DNA of 27,336 nucleotides from Archaeoglobaceae archaeon (lineage in GTDB: Archaea > Halobacteriota > Archaeoglobi > Archaeoglobales > Archaeoglobaceae): NCBI GenBank assembly GCA_025058955.1, contig JANXDV010000002.1, forward strand, positions 1,761-29,096, written 5' to 3'. Positions 7,898 through 14,112 of the stretch are shown here, piece by piece (position 1 is the stretch's first letter; each line of letters begins with the position of its first letter). The notes under the pieces were generated by a model that was not told where the DNA came from, did no database searches, and worked only from the letters and a program-made list of their open reading frames with translations. The position numbers were made by a program, and so were the translations under genes.

Positions 7898-8891
7898 TCT
7901 GGTTGAGAGACTTGATTTTGAAGAGCTTTTGAGAAAAATAAAGGACTCCATACTCGTAGGTATAACTTCCACTACGCCGACCTTCAACTCCGCATTGAGG
8001 TATGCGAAAAGAATAAAGGAAGCTATTAAAGATGCTTTCATAATCCTTGGTGGTGTTCATGTCTCTTTCGAGCCTGAAAAGGCTTTGAAAAATGATTACG
8101 TTGATGCAGTTTGTATAGGTGAAGGGGAAGAGACGATCTTAGAAGTCGCTGAGAGGATTGAAGAAGATAAAAGCTTGGAAGGGGTTAGAGGAGTTTTCTA
8201 CAAGGAGAATGGAGAGATCAAAAAGAATGAGCCAAGAAGTTTTATACAAGATCTGGATTCTTTGCCTTTTCCAGCATACGAGCTGATGCCGCTCAAGAAG
8301 TATTCCGTCTTTGGCTACAAACTCGAGCATTTTCCAGTTATAAGCTCTCGTGGTTGTCCTTTTACATGCAGATATTGTAGCTCTTCTCTCTTCATGGGTC
8401 ATCGCTTCAGAGCACGGAGTGCAAAAAACGTCGTAGATGAGATTGAGTGGTTAGTGAATGACTTTAAAGCTAAGCACATTGCCTTCGGAGATGATACATT
8501 CACGTTTAATCGAAAAAGGGTAGTAGAGATCTGCGAGGAGATAAAAAAGAGAGGTATTGAAATCTCATGGAGTTGTTCCTCGCGAATGCACACGAGCAGC
8601 GGAACTGCTAAAGATCATGAGATCCGCTGGTTGCGTTGCGATCTACTACGGCATAGAGACAAGGGAAAGATCTGAGAAAGACTTTAAAGTTCGCTTTAAA
8701 TCTTGATCCAGACTATGCACAGTTTTCAATTCTAACACCCTATCCCGGCACGGAGATCTATGAAGAGGCTAAGAAAAAAGATTTGCTACATCCGCTTCTA
8801 CCTTAGACCGAGATTCATATTCAGAGAGATCAGAAAAGGGAACTTAGGAGTTATTTTTAAAGTCTTTAGAAAGGCTATGCATGGTTTATAA
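7881..8891 (+). pseudogene. Decayed B12-binding-type radical SAM gene
   Basis: Remains of a gene of the BchE-like B12-binding radical SAM family. The first part reads in one frame from a GTG at 7881: the end of a cobalamin-binding-like domain (SILVGITSTTPTFN, IILGGVHVSFEPE, CIGEGEETI), then the radical SAM core with SSRGCPFTCRYC. After WSCSSRMHTS, about 8590-8601, the frame shifts: ELLKIMRSAGCVAIYYGIET continues in frame 2 (8602-8661). LRKTLKFALNLDPDYAQFS to KKKDLL continues in frame 3 (8672-8790), and RFYLRPRFIFREIRKGNLG to AMHGL-stop (8793-8891) returns to the first frame. Compared with the usual order, roughly 40 residues seem missing at each of the last two junctions, and the N-terminus (about 30-40 residues) is also absent. 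Multiple lesions make a sequencing error unlikely. It overlaps the end of the upstream SPASM gene by 17 bases. Confidence 0.85.
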
Positions 8892-8901
8892 AAATTTATA
8901 A

Positions 8902-8919
8902 TTTATTATATATAATAAA
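8902..8919. repeat. 18-bp perfect AT palindrome
   Basis: TTTATTATATATAATAAA is a perfect palindrome just after the radical SAM pseudogene and 75 bp before the next gene. It contains only A and T, so it could be chance in AT-rich intergenic DNA, part of a terminator, or an operator. No second copy was noticed. Confidence 0.35.
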
Positions 8920-8947
8920 GTTATCTTTTTATCTAAAAAGGAAAAAC

Positions 8948-8956
8948 TTTATATAA
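8948..8956 (+). promoter_or_regulatory. TATA box of the small membrane protein gene
   Basis: TTTATATAA predicts a transcription start near 8979, leaving a short leader that contains the Shine-Dalgarno GAGGTGAT (8984-8991) ahead of the ATG at 8995. Confidence 0.5.
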
Positions 8957-8994
8957 TTAAAATGTAAAACATGCAATTAGTCAGAGGTGATGAA

Positions 8995-9375
8995 ATGGGT
9001 GAAAAACCAACTTCCGCCTTTATACTGTCCCTTATAGGTGGAATATTTATCTTGCTATCGGGACTCGTTTTTGCAGTGTTTTTTGGACTTTTGGGCGCAA
9101 TGGTATCACTTGTTCCAATAATAGGGGCACCTATTGGTGGGCTTCTGATAGGTCTCGGTATCGTTGGGCTCATCTTTGGGATCTTGGTTATAATAGGAGC
9201 TTTCATGATTAACAGTGGGGAGAAAGGAAAGGTGACAACAGGATCAATAATAGTCCTCGTATTCTCGATCTTGAGCCTATTCGTCGTTGGTGGAGGGTTC
9301 ATCATAGGTTTTCTACTTGGTCTAATCGGGAGCATAATTGGTCTGACTTGGAAACCTACTACAACGCAATCTTGA
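8995..9375 (+). CDS. Small four-helix membrane protein, unknown function
   Basis: About 126 residues, almost entirely hydrophobic, with four predicted membrane segments: FILSLIGGIFILLSGLVFAV, a Gly-rich pair around IIGAPIGGLLIGLGIVGLI and FGILVIIGAFMI, and the last around VLVFSILSLFVVGGGFIIGF. A short KGKVTTG loop separates the halves, so it looks like a duplicated two-helix unit. The C-terminus ends in a polar Thr-rich tail (WKPTTTQS). It resembles the DUF4064-type small membrane proteins common in archaea and bacteria, whose role is unknown. The ATG at 8995 was chosen over the upstream in-frame ATG at 8971 because GAGGTGAT lies 3 nt before it and because the predicted transcript starts after 8971. 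Stands alone between a pseudogene and the MATE exporter. Confidence 0.75.
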   Translation: MGEKPTSAFILSLIGGIFILLSGLVFAVFFGLLGAMVSLVPIIGAPIGGLLIGLGIVGLIFGILVIIGAFMINSGEKGKVTTGSIIVLVFSILSLFVVGGGFIIGFLLGLIGSIIGLTWKPTTTQS

Positions 9376-9405
9376 ATTTGAATTTTTATAAATTTTTTAT
9401 TTTGC
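9376..9405 (+). terminator. T-rich terminator after membrane protein gene
   Basis: Directly after the stop codon come several T-runs (AATTTTTATAAATTTTTTATTTT), the usual archaeal transcription termination signal. No stable GC stem is seen. Confidence 0.45.
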
Positions 9406-9467
9406 CAACTTTTTTATTTCATACACTCTTTCTGTTAACTTTCCAATATAGATCGCAAATCCACAAG

Positions 9468-9476
9468 TTTTTTAAG
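9468..9476 (+). promoter_or_regulatory. TATA box of the MATE gene
   Basis: GTTTTTTAAGG is centred about 27 nt before the GTG at 9499, supporting a leaderless mRNA starting at that GTG. Confidence 0.45.
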
Positions 9477-9498
9477 GCAGAATTTTTTAGCTTCTGAG

Positions 9499-10875
9499 GT
9501 GTTAGAATCCAAAGAGATCCAAACGCTTACAGGAGAGCCAAGGAAGGCATTGGTAAAATTGTCGATACCGATGATCATTCAAAATACGATTTTTACACTC
9601 TACAGCATAGCGGATGCCATATGGGTCTCGGGATTGGGGCATGAAGCTTTAGCTGCAGTGGGATTATTTTTTCCTGTATTCATGCTCTTTAACGCCCTTG
9701 CCTTTGGCTTGAGCATTGGTTCAAGTTCAGCGGTTGCAAGGAGAATTGGTGCAAAAGACTTGCATAGTGCCAGAATTGTAGCCACTCACTCGTTCGTGAT
9801 AGGCATTGTGATCTCTCTGATCATGTTCAGCTCTCTATTCTACCTAAAAAAGATCTTATACCTTTTAGGAGCGGAAGGGGAAGTTTTCAAGTTGTCGTGG
9901 GAATATGGCTCTATAATGATCGCAGGATCGCTTTTCTTAGTTTACAGCAACATCTCCGCTGGACTTATGAACGGAGAGGGTAATGCAAAAAGATCGATGT
10001 ATGCAAATGCCTTCGGTTCAATTTTGAACATCCTTCTCGATCCCATTTTTATTTATGTTCTCTCTCTTGGAGTTGCTGGAGCAGCTTATGCGAGCATTTT
10101 ATGCTTAGCAATTTCAACATCAATCTTCATCTACTGGTTCTATTCAGGTAAAAGTAGTTTAAAGCCAGAAAGGAATAATTGGAACTTTAATATTGTTTTT
10201 GATCTTCTAAGAGTCGGAATTCCAGCATCTTTCGGAATGATAGCTATGTCTTTATCTACGATGTTCATAAATCGCATAATTCTAAGCGTTGGTGGTGACT
10301 ACTCTTTAGCGGTATATTCTGCGGTTTGGAGACTGATAATGATCGGATTCATTCCCCTTTTTGGAATAAGCGGAGCTTTAACTGCTGTGGCTGGCGCAGC
10401 ATATGGAGCTAAAAATCCATTAAAACTTGATTTGGCTTATCGGTATGCATTGAAGTTCGCTTTAACAGTGAATACGCTTATATTAATAGCAATGATTGCC
10501 TTTGCACCACAACTCGCTTTTGTTTTTGCATACACAGAGAAAGGGAGCGTAATATACGAAGGAGTAGTCGATTCTCTAAGAATATTGGCTTTCATCTTAC
10601 TTTGCGCTTCCATAGGTATTACTTCTTCATCTATATTTCAGGGAATAGGAAAAGGAGAGCGGGCGCTTTTGCTTACCCTAACGAGAGTCTCTATGCAGAT
10701 CTCTGTTGCATTTATTCTTGCGGTTCCACTAACAATGGGCTTTAAAGGAGTTCTTTTCGGCATGGTATTAGGAGACGCTTTTGCAGCATTCTTAAGCTAT
10801 GTTTGGATCTTCATGACGATAAAAGACATATTCAGAAAATTCGAGCCTTTTCAATCATCTTCTGCAAATTTCTGA
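9499..10875 (+). CDS. MATE-family multidrug/cation exporter
   Basis: A 458-residue integral membrane protein of the MATE family, with about 12 membrane segments in two homologous six-helix halves. Family features: N-terminal GEPRKALVKLSIPMIIQN, then the segment ADAIWVSGLGHEALAAVG (the conserved D/N-x-x-W/F region) and ALAFGLSIGSSSAVARRIGAKD. The second half starts near LLRVGIPASFGMIAMSLS and includes GAAYGAKNPLK. MATE proteins extrude drugs or organic cations against Na+ or H+ gradients; the substrate and coupling ion cannot be told here. The GTG start at 9499 fits a leaderless transcript. It is followed 149 bp downstream by the arsenite exporter gene, which has its own promoter, so the two are neighbours in function (efflux) rather than a certain operon. 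Confidence 0.9.
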   Translation: MLESKEIQTLTGEPRKALVKLSIPMIIQNTIFTLYSIADAIWVSGLGHEALAAVGLFFPVFMLFNALAFGLSIGSSSAVARRIGAKDLHSARIVATHSFVIGIVISLIMFSSLFYLKKILYLLGAEGEVFKLSWEYGSIMIAGSLFLVYSNISAGLMNGEGNAKRSMYANAFGSILNILLDPIFIYVLSLGVAGAAYASILCLAISTSIFIYWFYSGKSSLKPERNNWNFNIVFDLLRVGIPASFGMIAMSLSTMFINRIILSVGGDYSLAVYSAVWRLIMIGFIPLFGISGALTAVAGAAYGAKNPLKLDLAYRYALKFALTVNTLILIAMIAFAPQLAFVFAYTEKGSVIYEGVVDSLRILAFILLCASIGITSSSIFQGIGKGERALLLTLTRVSMQISVAFILAVPLTMGFKGVLFGMVLGDAFAAFLSYVWIFMTIKDIFRKFEPFQSSSANF

Positions 10876-10878
10876 GTT

Positions 10879-10892
10879 GAATCTGAAGATTC
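10879..10892. promoter_or_regulatory. Inverted repeat upstream of arsenite exporter promoter
   Basis: GAATCT-GA-AGATTC is a perfect 6+2+6 inverted repeat beginning 3 nt after the MATE stop and ending about 17 nt before a TATA-like box (TTTAAAAAT, 10909-10917). ATTCAGA is repeated directly at 10889 and 10898. The position suits a regulator site for the downstream arsenite exporter. No arsR gene is in the window, so this is a suggestion only. Confidence 0.35.
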
Positions 10893-10935
10893 AGAGAATT
10901 CAGAAAAGTTTAAAAATGCAGAGAGAACTAAAAAT

Positions 10936-11049
10936 ATGAATAAGAAGATTTTTTGCCTAATTTTCATGAACGCCAAGTTGAAAGGCTCTCTCCAACGCTT
11001 AGAGTCATTTTTAGGGGTGAATAAATGGAAAAGAAGATGTTGGGTCTGA
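10936..11049 (+). CDS. Possible leader ORF overlapping the arsenite exporter start
   Basis: An ATG-initiated frame of 37 residues (MNKKIFCLIFMNAKLKGS...RRCWV) that starts about 23-27 nt after the TATA-like box at 10909-10917, where leaderless translation would begin. It ends 25 nt inside the exporter gene in another frame. It contains cysteines at 7 and 35. It could be a real leader peptide tying exporter translation to upstream translation, or a chance frame. The exporter itself has its own Shine-Dalgarno. Low certainty. Confidence 0.2.
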   Translation: MNKKIFCLIFMNAKLKGSLQRLESFLGVNKWKRRCWV

Positions 11050-12068
11050 TAGAGAAATACCTCACACTATGGATCTTCTTAGCCATAATCTTTGGTGTTG
11101 CTTTAGGCTATGCCTACCCTGAAATTTCAAACGTTATCGCTAAGATGAGCATCGACACAACCTCGATCCCAATAGCGATCGGTTTAATTCTGATGATGTA
11201 TCCACCTCTGGCAAAGGTTAAATACGAAGAAATGGGAAAAGTTTTCCGAAATTTAAAGCTCCTATCCTTTTCGCTTACCCAAAACTGGATTGTTGGACCT
11301 TTAGTGATGTTTCTCCTCGCTATTGTATTGCTGAGAGACATGCCAGAATTCATGATGGGCGTAATCCTTGTCGGACTTGCGAGATGCATCGCAATGGTCA
11401 TCGTTTGGAATGAGCTTGCTGAAGGAGACAGAGAGCTCGCGGTAGGTCTGGTAGCTTTTAATGCGATCTTCCAGATCCTATTCTACGCGGTTTACATCTA
11501 TATATTCATAACCTTGGCTTTGACAAAGCTTGGACTTGCGGAAGGTGTAAACGCGGAAGTGAGCATAATTGAAGCTGCAAAGACTGTCTTTATTTATCTT
11601 GGCATCCCCTTTATTGGTGGAGTTATTACGAGATATGCAAGCTTTAAAGTAAAGGGTAAAGAATGGTTTGAAAAAGTCTTAGCTCCTAAGATTAGCCCAA
11701 TAACTCCAATGGCTCTACTTTTCACGATCGTCATCATGTTCTCTTTGAAAGGAGAATACATCGTAGAGCTACCATACAACGTTGCAAGGGTTGCAATCCC
11801 GTTGGTTCTTTACTTCCTGATCATGTGGTTCGCAACATTCTTTATAGCCTACAAACTCGGTGTAGATTATCCAAAAACAACTGCGGTCTCCTTTACAGCT
11901 GCAAGCAATGACTTCGAGTTAGCAATAGCGGTAGCAATAGCGATCTGGGGAATTCAAAGCGATCAAGCATTTGCAACGGTTATTGGACCACTCATAGAAG
12001 TTCCGGTTTTGATAAGCCTTGTAAACGTTGCTTTAAAATTTAGAGATAAATTTTATAAAATTGATTAA
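11025..12068 (+). CDS. arsB: Arsenite exporter, Acr3 family
   Basis: A 347-residue membrane protein with about ten helices, matching the Acr3 branch of arsenite exporters (bile acid/arsenite/riboflavin transporter superfamily), not the larger ArsB of E. coli. The conserved transport cysteine is C121 in GLARCIAMVIVWNEL, and the conserved acidic residue is in AASNDFELAIAV near the C-terminus. QNWIVGPLVMFLLA and PLIEVPVLISLV are also typical. It would extrude As(III) (and possibly antimonite) using the proton gradient. A strong Shine-Dalgarno (GGGGTGA, 11014-11020) precedes the ATG by 4-5 nt, unlike the mostly leaderless genes around it, implying a leader of about 85-90 nt from the TATA box near 10913. 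No arsenate reductase or ArsR is adjacent. Confidence 0.93.
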   Translation: MEKKMLGLIEKYLTLWIFLAIIFGVALGYAYPEISNVIAKMSIDTTSIPIAIGLILMMYPPLAKVKYEEMGKVFRNLKLLSFSLTQNWIVGPLVMFLLAIVLLRDMPEFMMGVILVGLARCIAMVIVWNELAEGDRELAVGLVAFNAIFQILFYAVYIYIFITLALTKLGLAEGVNAEVSIIEAAKTVFIYLGIPFIGGVITRYASFKVKGKEWFEKVLAPKISPITPMALLFTIVIMFSLKGEYIVELPYNVARVAIPLVLYFLIMWFATFFIAYKLGVDYPKTTAVSFTAASNDFELAIAVAIAIWGIQSDQAFATVIGPLIEVPVLISLVNVALKFRDKFYKID

Positions 12069-12426
12069 ATTTTATTATAGAGCTCAAAACCATTAAGAGT
12101 AGATTTAGCCATTTTTATTTTTCTATTTTTAAGCTGAGCAACAGATTTTTTTAAATCCTCTAATTGCTTTTTCCTCAATTCTTCATCAGAAAAGCTTGAA
12201 TTCTTGTATTTATAATAACCGCAGTCTTTATCTTTACCTCTTTTTGTAAAAATTCCAAGGTTGTGTTTACAAAACGTTCATCACTGCAAAAGATCAAACT
12301 GAAAGAACTTAGAATCAAATTCTTCTTAACCAGAAGATACATACAATCGCAGTTATAGCAGAGATTAGAATTGCCTGAGTTGCAGAATTTCTCAAATGAC
12401 CTATTTCTGCCTGAAAAGGCTAAAAA
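12065..12426 (-). pseudogene. Frameshifted Cys-rich protein remnant
   Basis: Two abutting open frames on the minus strand read as one protein. Frame A (12426 to about 12274) gives FEKFCNSGNSNLCYNCDC, then MYLLVKKNLILSSFSLIFC and SDERF. Frame B (about 12274 to 12065, 70 codons without a stop) continues CKHNLGIFTKRGKDKDCGYYKY, then an amphipathic Lys/Glu helix EELRKKQLEDLKKSVAQL and ends FELYNKI. The switch falls at a TTTT run, so one base explains it. The spaced cysteines (CX7CX2CXC, then C and CxH...C) suggest metal binding. Frame B has no usable start codon; frame A has an in-frame ATG at 12342 or is truncated 5'. I do not recognise the family. It lies between arsB (its stop overlaps the arsB stop) and tRNA-Leu, and is more AT-rich than its neighbours. 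Confidence 0.5.
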
Positions 12427-12518
12427 TTATGCTAAGGAAAGCTATGGATCCCAAGGTTGAAATAACCTTCTTTGGCTTAGATTCTCATTCTTAAAATTCT
12501 ATTGAAGGTCTAATAACA
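12427..12518. other. Non-coding stretch with nested inverted repeats
   Basis: Between the remnant and the tRNA no open frame is seen. AAGGTT-GAAAT-AACCTT (12453-12469) forms a 6-bp stem, nested within CTAAG (12431-12435) and CTTAG (12476-12480). It may be a folded RNA, a terminator region or nothing. Together with the remnant this accounts for the only gene gap longer than 300 bases. Confidence 0.3.
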
Positions 12519-12600
12519 TGCGGGGGGCGGGATTTGAACCCGCGGACCCCTACGGGACAGGGTCTTAAGCCCTGCGCCTTTTCCACTCGGCAACCCCCGC
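12519..12600 (-). tRNA. tRNA-Leu (anticodon TAA)
   Basis: The minus strand folds as a class II tRNA: acceptor stem GCGGGGG/CCCCCGC with discriminator A at 12519; D arm GCC...GGC; anticodon stem CAGGG/CCCTG with loop CTTAAGA, giving anticodon TAA (reads UUA); long variable arm with CCC-GTA-GGG; and T arm GCGGG-TTCAAAT-CCCGC. The long variable arm plus the TAA anticodon identify leucine. No intron, and CCA is not encoded. A TATA box (TTTATAAA, 12626-12633) lies about 27 nt upstream of the 5' end. Confidence 0.95.
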
Positions 12601-12625
12601 TCTCTCAAGCTTTTAGTCCTTTATG

Positions 12626-12633
12626 TTTATAAA
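12626..12633 (-). promoter_or_regulatory. TATA box of tRNA-Leu
   Basis: TTTATAAA centred about 29 nt before the tRNA 5' end at 12600, in the short gap between the tRNA and the end of the PAS-domain gene. Confidence 0.6.
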
Positions 12634-12654
12634 GATGTAGTAAGCTCATGATCG

Positions 12655-13728
12655 CTATCCAATAGATCGCTTCTCAAGATCCCTTAAAATTTCCACCGCT
12701 CTCTCAGAATTTATCCATTCCTGATCAATTTTATCGACGATCTCATCTATACGTCTAACCTGTTCTAAAATCTTTTCTCTAACTTCTTTTTCCCCAAATA
12801 ACTCTACATAGCCGAGTAAATTAGCCAAAGGATTTCTTATTCCATCCACCAATTGTTCCATCGCATCTATATTCTCCTTCAATTTATCGATCACCGCTTT
12901 TAGCATTTCATTCATCTTTCTAAGTTCCTCATTTAGATTGTAAAATCTTGTCGAATCAAAGCCTGTAACGTATACCGCTGGTGCTCCCTTAAACGTGATC
13001 CTCCTCGCAACTGTTGAGAACCATCCCTCTCTATTTTTTCCAACAACTCTATAACTGTAACTTTCCTCTTCTCTCAAACCCTTTTCTCTTTCAACGTATT
13101 TCCTGAAAACAGACTCTCTATCCTCTGGATGAACCAGATCAAATGGGCTCATGTTAAAGAGCTCTTCACGAGTATAGCCAGAGAGTTCCTCGAGCTTTTT
13201 ATTCATGAAAACGAATTTGCCATTCTGTATGATATACATGGGTGCTGCAGAACCTTCGATCAATTCTCGATAAAATCTCTCGCTCTCCTCAAGATTTTTT
13301 AATAAACTCTTTAACTCAGTTAAGTCCGCATAATTTCCAACCCCATACACTTCTCCACCAATTTGAAATGCTCTAAATATTCCTGAAGCCCATCTTACTT
13401 CTCCAGCTCTTGTTTTATATCTGAATTCATCAAACACCCATTCACCTTTAAAACCCCTTTCAATGATCTCCTTGACTTTTTCAATGTCTTCCTCGTAGAT
13501 CAGGCTTATAACATTTCTATTCAGAATTTCTTCTTTTGAATAGCCACAATAATTACAAAAAACTTCATTAGCGTATAAAATATCCATTTCTTTGTTGAGA
13601 ATTACGATACCCTCTATGGAAGTATCGATCAATTCTTTGCATGTTGAAAGATCAAGTTCAAGCATGTTAATAATTTTAGTTAAGAAACTTAATTCTTTTG
13701 ATTTTGGGTAGCCCAAATTTTGTTGCAT
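12655..13728 (-). CDS. PAS-domain sensor protein with histidine-kinase-like dimer helix but no ATPase domain
   Basis: About 357 residues from the ATG at 13726-13728. The frame is open to 13809, but that would run into the divergent gene; a TATA box at 13758-13765 leaves a leader of only about 7 nt for 13728. Two PAS domains follow each other: first around IDTSIEGIVILNKEMDILYAN...GYSKEEIL, with the PAC part KTRAGEVRWASG; second around GSAAPMYIIQNGKFVFMNKK...GYTREELF, with DLVHPEDRESVFRKYV. The last ~85 residues are helical and resemble a HisKA dimerisation domain: LVDGIRNPLANLLGYVEL aligns with the H-box (HExRNPL), but Asp stands where the phospho-accepting His should be. No HATPase domain follows. 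So it probably senses a signal and works through protein contacts. The orphan receiver at 20852 is not adjacent. Confidence 0.82.
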   Translation of the reverse strand: MQQNLGYPKSKELSFLTKIINMLELDLSTCKELIDTSIEGIVILNKEMDILYANEVFCNYCGYSKEEILNRNVISLIYEEDIEKVKEIIERGFKGEWVFDEFRYKTRAGEVRWASGIFRAFQIGGEVYGVGNYADLTELKSLLKNLEESERFYRELIEGSAAPMYIIQNGKFVFMNKKLEELSGYTREELFNMSPFDLVHPEDRESVFRKYVEREKGLREEESYSYRVVGKNREGWFSTVARRITFKGAPAVYVTGFDSTRFYNLNEELRKMNEMLKAVIDKLKENIDAMEQLVDGIRNPLANLLGYVELFGEKEVREKILEQVRRIDEIVDKIDQEWINSERAVEILRDLEKRSIG

Positions 13729-13757
13729 AAAGTTTTTCTTAAATTTTCTCAAAAAGA

Positions 13758-13765
13758 TATTTATA
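13758..13765. promoter_or_regulatory. TATA box usable in both directions
   Basis: TATTTATA on the plus strand reads TATAAATA on the minus strand. It predicts starts near 13788 (plus, gene at 13798 with Shine-Dalgarno GGTGAT) and near 13735 (minus, PAS protein start 13728). Confidence 0.5.
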
Positions 13766-13797
13766 CAATCAAGACAAAAAGTTAGATGGTGATTTAA

Positions 13798-14112
13798 ATG
13801 GGGGTTCATAGAATTACGAGTGAATCCGCAAGATTCTATGCAATGAGGGAAAGAATCGTGGGATCTGCAATCTCTCTAATCGGAGAAGCGAGTCTTAGAC
13901 TCGAAGAGCTCAGTAAAGAGCAGTGTGAGAAAATTGGAGATTTAGCGTCAAAACTTCTCCCATATGCTCCAGGATATGCTGGAAAAACGATGCCTATAAT
14001 TGCAAGACTTTTCTGGAAACTTGCAAATGTAAAAGAAAAGGATTTTCCACTTGTAGAGATGGATAAACTCGAAAAAGAGATTGAAGAGCTAAGAAAAGAG
14101 CTTAAACTTTAG
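13798..14112 (+). CDS. Small helical protein of unknown function
   Basis: A 104-residue soluble, mostly helical protein that I do not recognise. It starts MGVHRITSESARFYAMRERIVGSA, has a central segment with LLPYAPGYAGKTMPIIARLFWKLA, and ends in a charged coiled-coil-like helix MDKLEKEIEELRKELKL. There is one cysteine and no metal or nucleotide motif. GGTGAT lies 5 nt before the ATG, and the promoter is shared with the divergent PAS protein, which suggests linked expression. Its stop codon overlaps the stop of the convergent helicase gene by four bases. Coding is supported by normal codon use and the Shine-Dalgarno. Confidence 0.65.
   Translation: MGVHRITSESARFYAMRERIVGSAISLIGEASLRLEELSKEQCEKIGDLASKLLPYAPGYAGKTMPIIARLFWKLANVKEKDFPLVEMDKLEKEIEELRKELKL

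Noticed and set aside
12281..12287. GTGATGA on the minus strand, considered as the C box of a C/D small RNA.
   Set aside because: No D box (CTGA) at a suitable distance and no C'/D' pair was found.
12519..12600. tRNA-Leu as an attachment site with an integrated element.
   Set aside because: No integrase gene and no direct repeat of the tRNA 3' end is seen within the window; only a decayed gene remnant lies next to it.
13729..13809. N-terminal extension of the PAS protein to 13809.
   Set aside because: It would cover the promoter and start of the divergent gene, and a TATA box inside it places transcription start near 13735.
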